From Treponema sp. UBA7570 (lineage in GTDB: Bacteria > Spirochaetota > Spirochaetia > Treponematales > Treponemataceae), in contig DLLE01000062.1 in NCBI GenBank assembly GCA_002477955.1, forward strand, positions 1 through 10,311: a stretch of DNA of 10,311 nt, read 5' to 3'. A model generated the notes under the pieces. The model had not been told where the DNA came from. It did not search any database and saw only the letters and a list, made by a program, of their open reading frames with translations. Made by a program: the position numbers and the translations under genes. Below are positions 1 through 7,336 of this stretch, one piece after another. Position 1 is the first letter of the stretch; each line of letters begins with the position of its first letter.

Positions 1-833
1 TTTTGGGTTATTGCGTAGTTGCAGGCCAGCGTATCAAGGTCGTTTTTTGCTGTTTTTGTTTCCGGATCTGAAAAAAGCTTTAGAAACTCAAGGCGGCTTA
101 TTTCTAGAGGAATTGCCGTTTCGTAGTCGCCGGAATCGTTTAGGCTGCTTGCAATATTTTTTCCGGTCAAGGTTGCGGCTGCACGGCTGCTTATCTGCCT
201 GTTTCCGGCGTAGTATTTTTTTGGAATTACGGCGTATTTGCGGTTGTTTTCGGATTGAGCGACAAGTTTTTTTTCGCCGGGATTAAAGCCATAAGGATTT
301 GTCGTTTCGACGTCGATTTTTTTTGTGCCGGTAAAAACAGAACAATAGGCGTGGATATTTGTGTCCTGAACGCAGGCTTCGATTTCTAGACTCCGGGCCA
401 ACGCAAGATACAAAATGCTTGCAGTAACGCAGTTGTACGAACCTGTCAAAAGTGTCGTGTTAAGTCGAGTTGCGTCCTCTTCGTACCGGTAAAGGGCAAC
501 ATCATACAAAAATAAAAGCAGTTTTTCCGCCGCGTCAATTTTTTCAAGACCGCAAAACTGTTTTTTTACGGCCTTTTCGAGCGAATCGTATTTTTTTAAG
601 CAGGACAAGCCTTCTTCGCTTTCCACTGGACAAAACGAATATTCCAACGCTGTCTGGATTATCTGTCTTGATGTAAGATTTTGACCAAGAATGTTTTGTT
701 TTTCGTCAGTGTGTTCAATTTTTTGAATTGAATTTTGCTCCAGCCCCCACAAAATTGACGGCTCAAGAGAAGGAAAAGCAAAAATAAGCTGAACTGCAAA
801 AAATGCAAAAATTATTGCCAGGATTTTTTTCAT
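1..833 (-). CDS. Exported transglutaminase-like protein, C-terminus cut by the window edge
   Basis: The frame is open from an ATG at 833 to the left edge, giving 277 codons with no stop, so the 3' end is missing. Residues 1-20 (MKKILAIIFAFFAVQLIFAF) form a signal peptide with a probable signal peptidase I site after IFA. I see a transglutaminase-like triad: Cys135 in SYNCVTASILYLAL, His161 in NIHAYC and Asp174 in KKIDVETTNP. That order and spacing match bacterial transglutaminase-like/SirB1-type proteins, which act as cysteine peptidases or are non-catalytic. The part after about residue 238 looks helical and may begin a TPR-like region (inference). The ATG lies 5 nt after the ATPase stop with no clear Shine-Dalgarno, so translational coupling to the transporter operon is likely. 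The export signal puts it in the periplasm or outer envelope. Family call fairly sure; function unknown. Confidence 0.8.
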   Translation of the reverse strand, partial: MKKILAIIFAFFAVQLIFAFPSLEPSILWGLEQNSIQKIEHTDEKQNILGQNLTSRQIIQTALEYSFCPVESEEGLSCLKKYDSLEKAVKKQFCGLEKIDAAEKLLLFLYDVALYRYEEDATRLNTTLLTGSYNCVTASILYLALARSLEIEACVQDTNIHAYCSVFTGTKKIDVETTNPYGFNPGEKKLVAQSENNRKYAVIPKKYYAGNRQISSRAAATLTGKNIASSLNDSGDYETAIPLEISRLEFLKLFSDPETKTAKNDLDTLACNYAITQ

Positions 834-838
834 ATACG

Positions 839-1876
839 CTATTTTTTTAACAGATATTTTTCGATTTTGAGGGTGATTTTTTGACCTGAAGGCAAATCTT
901 CATCTTCGGTCGGTAAATCTGCGGTCAAAATCTGGGAAGTTTCGTTGTCAAGGCGAATGCGGTAACGCGTTGTCTGTCCTAAAAATGCTGTCGAAACAAT
1001 AGTTCCGCTGACTGTAAGACAATTTTTTGTTTCTTTTTTGCCTGCATTTATCTTAAAAAACCATTCTGGGCGGACTATCAATTTTTTTGCTTCTTTTAGG
1101 GACGGATTATCAATTTCAAATTCATTTAAGTCTGTCAGTTTTATAAAATTTGCCCTGCCGACTGCATCTGCGACAAAATCGTTTGCCGGTTCAAAATAGA
1201 TTTGTCTTGGAGTTCCAACCTGCTGCAATTTTCCGGCTTTTAAAACCGCAATCGTGTCAGAAAGAGAGAGTGCTTCTTCCTGGTCGTGAGTAACATAGAG
1301 AGTTGTAATTCCAATCTGGCTTTGAACATCTTTTAGTTCTTCTCGAACCTGAGTACGCAGCTTTGCATCAAGAGAAGAAAGAGGCTCGTCCATTAAAAGA
1401 ATTTTCGGCTCAAGAACAAGAGCGCGCCCCAAGGCTACGCGCTGCTGCTGTCCGCCAGAAAGCTCATGAGGAAATCTTTCCAGAAGATTGGCGATTCCGA
1501 GGATGCGCGCGGTTTTATGTATTTTTGCAAAATTTTCTTCTTTGCTGTTTTTATTTTTTATTTCAAGTCCATAGAGAAGATTTTTCTGAACCGTCATATG
1601 CGGAAAAAGAGCATAATCCTGAAAAACCATTCCAATCTGTCTTTTTTCCGGCGGAACAAAGGTGCAGTCCGCGCCATCAATCAAAATTGAACCAGAGTCT
1701 GGAGTTAAAAAACCGGAAACTATTTTTAGGAGGGTGGTTTTTCCGCAACCGCTTGGTCCCAAAAGTGTTGTAAAACTGCCGCTTTTTACTTCAAGAAAAA
1801 AATCGTCGATAGTCCGAGTATTTCCAAAACTAAAAGAAACATTCTTAAAAGTAAGGCTTGCACTGCTACTGTTCAT
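839..1876 (-). CDS. ABC transporter ATP-binding protein, FbpC/PotA-type (ferric-iron-like importer)
   Basis: This is a cytoplasmic ATPase of 345 residues that would power the adjacent importer. Visible motifs are Walker A GPSGCGKT (40-47), Q-loop Gln86 in VFQDYALFPHM, signature LSGGQQQRVALGRAL (from 139), Walker B ILLMDE (159-164), D-loop SSLD and switch His197 in VTHDQEEAL. About 75 C-terminal residues, including IVRPEW and FLGQTTRYRIRL, fit a TOBE regulatory/substrate-sensing domain, as in FbpC and PotA. I chose the ATG at 1876 because GAGG lies 9 nt upstream; an in-frame TTG at 1891 would add five residues but has no better site. The start overlaps the permease stop by 11 nt, indicating coupled translation. 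The family is certain; the transported substrate is not. Confidence 0.95.
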   Translation of the reverse strand: MNSSSASLTFKNVSFSFGNTRTIDDFFLEVKSGSFTTLLGPSGCGKTTLLKIVSGFLTPDSGSILIDGADCTFVPPEKRQIGMVFQDYALFPHMTVQKNLLYGLEIKNKNSKEENFAKIHKTARILGIANLLERFPHELSGGQQQRVALGRALVLEPKILLMDEPLSSLDAKLRTQVREELKDVQSQIGITTLYVTHDQEEALSLSDTIAVLKAGKLQQVGTPRQIYFEPANDFVADAVGRANFIKLTDLNEFEIDNPSLKEAKKLIVRPEWFFKINAGKKETKNCLTVSGTIVSTAFLGQTTRYRIRLDNETSQILTADLPTEDEDLPSGQKITLKIEKYLLKK

Positions 1877-3539
1877 AAATTTTTGCCTCAAACCGCCGGC
1901 TTAAAATTTTTCCGGCTCCAAGTATTATAAAAGTAATGACAGTTAAAACAAGTGCCAGAGCCGCAGATTTGCCCCAGTCGCCCTGCTCTGCCAAATTCAA
2001 AATTTTTATCGAGGCAAGTCCTGTGTTAAAACTTACCAGAAAAATAACCGAACTTATAGTTCCAACGCCACGAGCAAAATCGTAAACGGCAGAACTAAAT
2101 AGACCGCCAATGCTCAACGGCAAAATAATATCCTTTAAAACCTTCAGCCGTCCTGCACCCAAAGAACGGGCCGCTTCATCAAGGGAAATTTTCAGTCGGC
2201 TAAAAGTTGAAGAGCAGATTCTGTAGCTAAACGGCAGATAACTTACAGTCATTGAAATTATGATTAAAAACGAACTCAATTCAAAATGAAAAATTCTTTC
2301 GATATACGAAGAAACATAGGCAAGAGAAAGTCCAAAAAGTGTTCCTGGAATTGCAGAAGGAATCTGGCAAACCGCATCAAGCCCCGAAACAAGCGGAAGT
2401 TTTGTTCTGTGTGTAAGATAAACGGTTAGAGCCGCAATAAAAGTTGACAAAAGCGCCGCCACAAAGGCAAAACAAAGGGAATTAAACAGACTCTGGCTGA
2501 ACGAAAAAATTGCCTTAAAATGGGCAAAGGTAAAGCTCGTATTTATTCCCCAAAGTTTTTGAAAAGCGCCCATTATAATAGAAAGAAGCTGCGCAATAAT
2601 CAGTACTGCAAAAAAAGAACAAAAAACCGTAAGCAAAATATTCATTCCAAAACTGACATTTTTGTTTTTTTTGAACGGAATATTTTTTTCTGATTTTGGA
2701 CTTGGCTTTCCTCCGCCGATTTTTCCGCCAATTGTCGCAAATTTTAAGGCATTTTTTTTATAAAAACGGTTTTGCAGCACAAAAAGCAAAATTGATGGAA
2801 TCAAAAGAACAAGCCCCATTGCGGCGCTTGTTCCAATATTAAGCCAGCCTGTAAGCTGAGTGTAGATTTCAACAGCAAGAACATTAAATCTTCCGCCAAC
2901 AATCAGGGGATTTCCAAAATCGCTCAAAACGCTTACTGCAATAAAGAGCGTAGCCGAAACAATTCCAGCAAAACTCAACGGCAAAGTGACCGATTTAAAA
3001 ATTTTCCAGTTGCCTGCTCCCATGCTTTTTGCAGCCTGTTCAATAGAAGGATTTATTCCGTTTAAAGTCTGGCAGCAAATTAAATATGCAATCGGAAAAA
3101 AGCACAAAACCTGGCTTAAGAGAAGTCCCCAAAAACCGTAAAGGCTTACATCAAGACCGAGCAATGTTTTTGTAAAAAATCCCTGCCGTCCAAACAAAAG
3201 AATAAAAGAAAGGCCTCCGACAAAAGGAGGCGTTACCATGTGGACAACAGGAACGACCGCAAATAATTTTTTAAAAGGAAGATTGCCGCGGACAACGGCA
3301 TAAGCGTAAATGTAACCGACAAAAACAGAAACAAAGGTCGAGCAGACACATTCAATAGCGGTATTTCTGATTGCCGTAAAAAATCTTTTTTGAGTAAAAA
3401 TCTGCGCAAAGTCGGACGGGCGCACAGAAAAAAGAGCGTATAAAACAGGAATAATTACTGTTATCGCAAAAAAAAGCCACAATGCAGCGCAGGCAAAAAA
3501 ACTTTTTTCCTGACCGTAAATTTTTCCTGTTTTATTCAA
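1866..3539 (-). CDS. Two-domain ABC transporter permease, FbpB-type
   Basis: A 557-residue inner-membrane protein with two fused permease domains, so one chain can supply the whole channel. Each half carries the ATPase-contacting EAA loop: EQAAKSMGAG at 167-176 followed by NWKIFKSVTLPLS, and DEAARSLGAG at 454-463 followed by RLKVLKDIILPLS. Many hydrophobic stretches flank a Lys/Gly-rich central cytoplasmic linker near 272-297. This architecture is typical of FbpB/AfuB-like ferric-iron permeases and related phosphonate or thiamine importers. The start is TTG, supported by AAGGA six bases upstream; no ATG fits better. The gene follows the binding-protein gene by 32 nt and overlaps the ATPase gene by 11 nt. 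Family call secure; substrate unassigned. Confidence 0.94.
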   Translation of the reverse strand: MNKTGKIYGQEKSFFACAALWLFFAITVIIPVLYALFSVRPSDFAQIFTQKRFFTAIRNTAIECVCSTFVSVFVGYIYAYAVVRGNLPFKKLFAVVPVVHMVTPPFVGGLSFILLFGRQGFFTKTLLGLDVSLYGFWGLLLSQVLCFFPIAYLICCQTLNGINPSIEQAAKSMGAGNWKIFKSVTLPLSFAGIVSATLFIAVSVLSDFGNPLIVGGRFNVLAVEIYTQLTGWLNIGTSAAMGLVLLIPSILLFVLQNRFYKKNALKFATIGGKIGGGKPSPKSEKNIPFKKNKNVSFGMNILLTVFCSFFAVLIIAQLLSIIMGAFQKLWGINTSFTFAHFKAIFSFSQSLFNSLCFAFVAALLSTFIAALTVYLTHRTKLPLVSGLDAVCQIPSAIPGTLFGLSLAYVSSYIERIFHFELSSFLIIISMTVSYLPFSYRICSSTFSRLKISLDEAARSLGAGRLKVLKDIILPLSIGGLFSSAVYDFARGVGTISSVIFLVSFNTGLASIKILNLAEQGDWGKSAALALVLTVITFIILGAGKILSRRFEAKIYEQ

Positions 3540-3571
3540 TTTAGTTCCTTGAAAAATGGACTATTCCAATT

Positions 3572-4570
3572 CTAGTTTAAGATTTTTGACCACTTAGACA
3601 AAACTTCTGTTTTTTGACCAGCAGCCTTTGCTCTATCATAATTGATTAAATCAACATCTTCAATTCTTGTTGCTCCTTCAATTATGCCAGCTTCTGAATT
3701 TACAGGAACGGTAAAGTCGATTGAAGTCATAAGTTCCTGAGCGTCTTTATCGAGAATAAAATCAACAAACTTTTTGGCATTTTCAGGATTTTTTGCATTC
3801 TTCAACACTGCAATACAGTCAACGTCTCCGGCAGTTTTTGGAGGCGAAACTGCCACAATATCAAATCCCTGCGCCTTGTATTTTACGAGCGCATGAAGGT
3901 AAGCAACCCCAAGAGCATATTCGCCTGTTCCAATGAGTTTTGGAGGCGCGCTTCCGCTGTCCGGGAACTGGCCAACAAGCTGGCTCAATTTTTCAAGATA
4001 ATTCCAGCCGTTTTCCCAGCCAAGACGCTGCAACTGATTCTGAAGGAAAAGATACGCGGTCGAAGAGCTCGCTGGGTTTGTCATAACAAGCTCGCCCTTA
4101 AAAAGTGGATTTGCAAGCTCATCCCAAGTCTTAGGATATTCAACGCCAGGGAATTTTTCTGCAAAACGTTTTGCGTTAATTCCGATTCCAAGAGAAAGAA
4201 CACAAAATCCAGTCCAGGTTCCGTCGGAAGATTTTGCATAAGACGGCAATTTGCCGGCAATTTTTGGAACATAAACGTCCAGAGCGCCGGCTTTTGCAGC
4301 CTGAATATGGTAAGCAGAGCCGCCGCCCAAAAGAACATCGGCTTTAGGGTCGTCTTTTTCGGCAATAACGCGGTTTACAAGTTCGCCGGTTGTCGCACGC
4401 AAATAATTTACTTTAATTCCAGTTTTTTTTGTAAAAAGATTACAAAGAGCCGCAGTTTCTTCATCGTGAATAATCGAATAAACATTCAATTCTCCGCCTT
4501 TTTTTCCACAAGCAGAAAACAATACACAAGAAGCAAAAACAAGCGCAAGTGTTCCAAAAACTTTTTTCAT
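3572..4570 (-). CDS. Substrate-binding lipoprotein of the ABC importer (FbpA/AfuA-like)
   Basis: A 332-residue extracytoplasmic binding protein, first gene of the importer operon. The signal peptide ends in LFSAC, giving a lipidated Cys21, so the protein should be membrane-anchored as expected for spirochaete binding proteins. The mature start, ELNVYSIIHDEETAALCNLFTKKTG, and later ADVLLGG, PKTWDEL and MTNPASSSTAYLFLQ are hallmarks of the bacterial extracellular binding-protein family that includes FbpA, AfuA and 2-aminoethylphosphonate binders. Classical FbpA binds iron with two adjacent tyrosines. I find no Tyr-Tyr pair anywhere in this protein; the corresponding region reads GEYALGVAYLHAL. 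Ferric iron is therefore only one candidate, alongside a chelated metal, a phosphonate or another anion. The start is supported by GGAGGA just upstream of the ATG. Confidence 0.93.
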   Translation of the reverse strand: MKKVFGTLALVFASCVLFSACGKKGGELNVYSIIHDEETAALCNLFTKKTGIKVNYLRATTGELVNRVIAEKDDPKADVLLGGGSAYHIQAAKAGALDVYVPKIAGKLPSYAKSSDGTWTGFCVLSLGIGINAKRFAEKFPGVEYPKTWDELANPLFKGELVMTNPASSSTAYLFLQNQLQRLGWENGWNYLEKLSQLVGQFPDSGSAPPKLIGTGEYALGVAYLHALVKYKAQGFDIVAVSPPKTAGDVDCIAVLKNAKNPENAKKFVDFILDKDAQELMTSIDFTVPVNSEAGIIEGATRIEDVDLINYDRAKAAGQKTEVLSKWSKILN

Positions 4571-4585
4571 AAGTCCTCCAATTCC

Positions 4586-4616
4586 TTTATAACCTAGTAA
4601 TATAGTATGTTATAAA
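4586..4616. promoter_or_regulatory. 31-bp dyad overlapping the -10 of the importer promoter, candidate operator
   Basis: TTTATAAC (4586-4593) and GTTATAAA (4609-4616) are a perfect 8-bp inverted repeat around a 15-base centre. In the centre a further four symmetric pairs form, so 12 of 15 positions around base 4601 are symmetric. The dyad covers the -10 and the predicted transcription start, where a repressor would block initiation. Because the start site splits it, an RNA hairpin is less likely. Metal-responsive repressors often control importers of this class; no specific regulator can be named from the sequence. Confidence 0.45.
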
Positions 4617-4627
4617 AGATTATTCAA
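4599..4627 (-). promoter_or_regulatory. Sigma70-type promoter of the ABC importer operon
   Basis: On the minus strand TTGAAT (-35, 4627-4622) and TATATT (-10, 4604-4599) are separated by exactly 17 bases. Transcription would begin near 4592, leaving a leader of about 22 nt that contains the GGAGGA ribosome-binding site. The match is good but rests on inspection only, in an AT-rich intergenic region. Confidence 0.55.
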
Positions 4628-4719
4628 TACGGATATAAATAATAAGTATAAAAACTGAATGCTAATTTTTGATAAAACAAACACAAGACGGGCAAATAGA
4701 AAAAAAATTGAATTTTAAT

Positions 4720-4725
4720 TATAAT
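4720..4725 (+). promoter_or_regulatory. -10-like TATAAT immediately before the methyltransferase ATG
   Basis: A perfect TATAAT ends 7 bases before the ATG at 4733. If it is used, transcription would start at or next to the ATG and the mRNA would be leaderless. This fits the lack of any Shine-Dalgarno sequence in the preceding bases. No good -35 lies at 16-18 bases, and in AT-rich DNA the hexamer could arise by chance. Confidence 0.3.
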
Positions 4726-4732
4726 TTCGTTC

Positions 4733-5680
4733 ATGCCGCAAATTAAAGAAAAATCCTCACGAAACAAGACCATAAATTTTACAGAAAAAGAAGGCTCAGA
4801 ATACTTAAAAAAATGCCTTTTTGCAGATTCATCATTTTTTCCTTCAAAAGAAGAACTTTCCGACTGCATAATCTGCGGAGACACATTTGAACTGCTTCCA
4901 AAACTTCCAGAAGAAACATTTTCTCTCATTATTGCAGACCCGCCGTACAACCTTTCAAAACAGTACAATTCTTCAAAATTTGCGGCAAAAAACCATGCAG
5001 AATACAAGTCTTACACAAAAAAATGGCTTGAACTTACGCTGCCGCTTCTCACAAAAAACGGATCAATGTACATCTGCGTAGACTGGCAAAGCTCAATAAT
5101 CGTTGGCGAAGTTTTAAACGAATACGAAGAAAAAGGAAAAATATTTCTGCGCAACAGAATCACCTGGGAAAGAGAAAAAGGCCGCGGAGCAAAAGCAAAC
5201 TGGAAAAACTGCCACGAAGACATTTGGTTTTTTACAAAATCCGAAGACTATATTTTTAACACAGACGCAGTAAAAATGCGCAGAAAAGTAATCGCTCCGT
5301 ACAAAACCAACGGAAAACCAAAAGACTGGACAGAATCTTCCGAAGGAAATTACCGCGACACCTGCCCTTCAAATTTTTGGAACGACATAACAATTCCATT
5401 CTGGTCGATGAGCGAAAACACAGCGCATCCAACTCAAAAACCAGAAAAACTCCTTGCAAAGCTAATCTTAGCGTCAAGCAATCAGGGAGATTTAATTTTC
5501 GACCCTTTTGCAGGTTCTGGAAGCACAGCCGTAACAGCAAAAAAACTCGGCCGCCACTGGTGCGCAATCGAAAAAGAACAGCGTTACTGCGCCTGGAGCG
5601 AATACCGCCTTCAAATGGCAGAAAAAGACTCTTCGATTCAAGGCTATTCCGATGGAATTTTTCATATGCGAAACGAATAG
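4733..5680 (+). CDS. Orphan site-specific DNA N6-adenine methyltransferase, beta class
   Basis: A 315-residue enzyme that transfers a methyl group from S-adenosylmethionine to adenine in a specific DNA site. Catalytic motif IV DPPY lies at 69-72 (LIIADPPYNLS) and the SAM-binding motif I FAGSGST at 259-265 (LIFDPFAGSGSTAV). The order IV before I, with a central variable region carrying KGRGAKANWKNCHEDIWFF and AHPTQKPEKLL, defines the beta group. DPPY rather than SPPY favours N6-adenine over N4-cytosine. The recognition site cannot be read from the sequence. No restriction endonuclease lies in the window, so it looks solitary, a type often used for epigenetic regulation or left over from a restriction system. 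It is transcribed divergently from the importer operon. The ATG at 4733 is the only ATG before the catalytic motif. Confidence 0.93.
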   Translation: MPQIKEKSSRNKTINFTEKEGSEYLKKCLFADSSFFPSKEELSDCIICGDTFELLPKLPEETFSLIIADPPYNLSKQYNSSKFAAKNHAEYKSYTKKWLELTLPLLTKNGSMYICVDWQSSIIVGEVLNEYEEKGKIFLRNRITWEREKGRGAKANWKNCHEDIWFFTKSEDYIFNTDAVKMRRKVIAPYKTNGKPKDWTESSEGNYRDTCPSNFWNDITIPFWSMSENTAHPTQKPEKLLAKLILASSNQGDLIFDPFAGSGSTAVTAKKLGRHWCAIEKEQRYCAWSEYRLQMAEKDSSIQGYSDGIFHMRNE

Positions 5681-5699
5681 TTTTTTCTGCAAAAAAAAA
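5681..5699. terminator. Possible weak bidirectional terminator between convergent genes
   Basis: The 26-nt gap between two convergent genes holds T6, CTGC, then A9, which can fold as a 6-bp A:T stem with a 4-base loop and gives a U-run on either strand. The stem has no G:C pairs, so intrinsic termination would be weak. Position is the main argument. Confidence 0.25.
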
Positions 5700-5706
5700 T
5701 CTCAGC

Positions 5707-6720
5707 TTACCACGAAATTACGCAGCTGACAGGAAAATGGTCAGAATATCCAGTTCCGTACTTTAAAATATATTTTGAAGGCAAACCGTTAGCATTCGAC
5801 CAGCTTCCTTTACATTCAACCTTAAAGTCAGAAACATTCGCTCCGCTTCCGGCAAAAAAATGGTCGATTCGCTCCCAATTTCCGTTGTAAAAGTAACTGC
5901 CCGGCTCAAAAAGATTCCCGTCAGAATCGTACCAGGGAGAATAAACAAAAGCAGGATTTTTACCGCGAAGCTCAACGTTAAGCTGAAGTTTTCGTCCGTT
6001 TATCTTTCTAAATTCCAAAATATCGCGGTTAAAGTCGCCGCAGGCAACAACAGGAATATTTTGGCCTTCATATTCCGCAAAACTTTGGGCAAGAACCGAT
6101 TCCTGAAAATTTCGCCAAACCTCGCTTTTTTCCGCCCCGCCGCTCTTGCTTTTCCAGTGATTAACAAAAAGCAAAAGAGGCCGCTCATTTACATTTACAA
6201 AAACTTTTAAAAGAGGACGCATAGAAGGCTGTTTTTCTGATTCGGAACGGACATCCAGAGAATGAACCGTTTTTCCAAAAAGCGGAAAACGGCTCAAAAC
6301 TCCCAGCCCAATCGCCGAACCTTCATCTTTGTAAAAACACCCATAACTGTAATTTTTTGAAAAGCTGAAATTTGAACAAAGCCTGTTAAAAATGTCATAA
6401 AGCTGGTCTTCGTTTTCAAGCTCCTGCATAACAAAAATATCCGGCTCACAGGCTTTTACAACTTCCGAAAGCCGCTCAAGTCTGACACCGTATTTTTCTT
6501 CGCACCAGCCGGCAGAACTAGAAGCAAACTCCGAATATTCAGTTCCGCTAAAGTTTCCGTCAAAAAAAGTCTGCAAATTCCAATTCAAAATTTTGACAGA
6601 ATTCAATTTTTCAGACTGATTTTTTTCTGCAAGCAAACAAGACTGATTGCAAGAACAAAACAAAAATCCTGCCGACAAAAATACAATCCCAAAACAAAAA
6701 ACAGATTTCTTATTTTTCAT
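5707..6720 (-). CDS. Endonuclease/exonuclease/phosphatase-family lipoprotein
   Basis: A 337-residue protein with the DNase I-like metal-dependent phosphoesterase fold. Visible active-site blocks are NWNLQTFF (Asn48), FVMQELEN (Glu100), FVNHWKSKSGG (His188), ACGDFNRD (Asp229, Asn231), ERIDHFF and a C-terminal YSDHFPV (Asp327, His328). The whole catalytic set is present, so it should be active on a phosphodiester or phosphomonoester; DNA, RNA and lipid or inositol phosphates are all possible. Residues 1-24 form a signal sequence ending LFCSC, a relaxed lipobox, implying an outward-facing lipid-anchored enzyme. I chose the ATG at 6720 because AGAGG lies six bases upstream; an in-frame TTG at 6738 would put extra Arg/Lys residues before the signal. 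It converges with the methyltransferase and is separated from the upstream hemerythrin gene by about 110 bp with no strong promoter I can name. Confidence 0.9.
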   Translation of the reverse strand: MKNKKSVFCFGIVFLSAGFLFCSCNQSCLLAEKNQSEKLNSVKILNWNLQTFFDGNFSGTEYSEFASSSAGWCEEKYGVRLERLSEVVKACEPDIFVMQELENEDQLYDIFNRLCSNFSFSKNYSYGCFYKDEGSAIGLGVLSRFPLFGKTVHSLDVRSESEKQPSMRPLLKVFVNVNERPLLLFVNHWKSKSGGAEKSEVWRNFQESVLAQSFAEYEGQNIPVVACGDFNRDILEFRKINGRKLQLNVELRGKNPAFVYSPWYDSDGNLFEPGSYFYNGNWERIDHFFAGSGANVSDFKVECKGSWSNANGLPSKYILKYGTGYSDHFPVSCVISW

Positions 6721-6831
6721 AAATCGCCTCTTAACCAAAAAAAACTCTTCTATAATAATAAAGTGTCTTTAAAGTTAAACTTTTGACAATTTTTTGAAAA
6801 AAAAATCTTTTATGGCAAAATCAGCAAAAAC

Positions 6832-7248
6832 CTAAGAATTCTGCTTCATAAAATTTGCCCAGATTTTGTCAGCCTTTGCAATATGATTCAAAACCCAGCT
6901 TGCAATATATTTGTAAAAGCCAAGAACACCGCCCTTGCTGTCAGCAGAAAGTTTTTGAATCTGAAAACCAACTTCCTTTATAAAAAATTCATGGGCGGCC
7001 TTGTGCGTGCTAAGTCCGACATACCCGATTTTTTTCTGAAGCTCTTCTTCGTTAGAAAAATGATACTCCGTATAATCCGTCAATTCTTTCAATATAGAAG
7101 GCATTTTTTCCTTTAATGCGGTCTCATTTCCAGTAACAACATCATAAAGCTCGTTTGCAATCGCAATAAGTTTTTTGTGCTGTCTGTCAATTTCAGGAAC
7201 ACCAAGAAGATATTCATCGCTCCATTCAATTTTTTTAATTTCTTCCAT
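6832..7248 (-). CDS. Bacteriohemerythrin
   Basis: A 138-residue single-domain hemerythrin, a cytoplasmic four-helix protein that binds O2 at a non-haem di-iron site. All seven expected ligands are visible: His24 (DRQHKKL), His63 and Glu67 (EYHFSNEE), His82 and His86 (THKAAH), His122 and Asp127 (NHIAKAD). The N-terminal IEWSDEYLLGVPEIDRQH is the standard family opening. No signal peptide and no fused chemoreceptor or signalling domain is present. In anaerobes and microaerophiles such proteins are thought to sense, store or scavenge oxygen or buffer iron; the role here is inference. GAGG lies 7 nt before the ATG, and a promoter upstream suggests it is transcribed alone or with the phosphoesterase gene. 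Confidence 0.95.
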   Translation of the reverse strand: MEEIKKIEWSDEYLLGVPEIDRQHKKLIAIANELYDVVTGNETALKEKMPSILKELTDYTEYHFSNEEELQKKIGYVGLSTHKAAHEFFIKEVGFQIQKLSADSKGGVLGFYKYIASWVLNHIAKADKIWANFMKQNS

Positions 7249-7290
7249 ATAAAAGCCTCATTTTTTTTGTAAAAATACTTATCTGCAAAA

Positions 7291-7319
7291 AAAATACAAT
7301 AAAAATATCCGTTCGTCAA
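7291..7319 (-). promoter_or_regulatory. Sigma70-type promoter of the bacteriohemerythrin gene
   Basis: On the minus strand TTGACG (-35, 7319-7314) and TATTTT (-10, 7296-7291) are separated by exactly 17 bases, about 45 bases upstream of the ATG. The -35 differs from consensus by one base. Confidence 0.55.
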
Positions 7320-7336
7320 ATTTTTAAAGCATTTTT

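Noticed and set aside
3893..4597. 234-codon open frame on the plus strand opposite the binding-protein gene
   Set aside because: It has no recognisable domain, is antisense to a gene with clear family motifs, and has basic, Phe/Ser-rich composition typical of shadow frames.
4624..5007. 127-codon minus-strand frame overlapping the methyltransferase start
   Set aside because: It lies antisense to conserved methyltransferase sequence, including the DPPY motif, and its product shows no family signature.
6721..6831. Promoter for the phosphoesterase gene
   Set aside because: TATTAT and TTGTCA hexamers are present but at unsuitable spacing; other pairings match the consensus too weakly to list.
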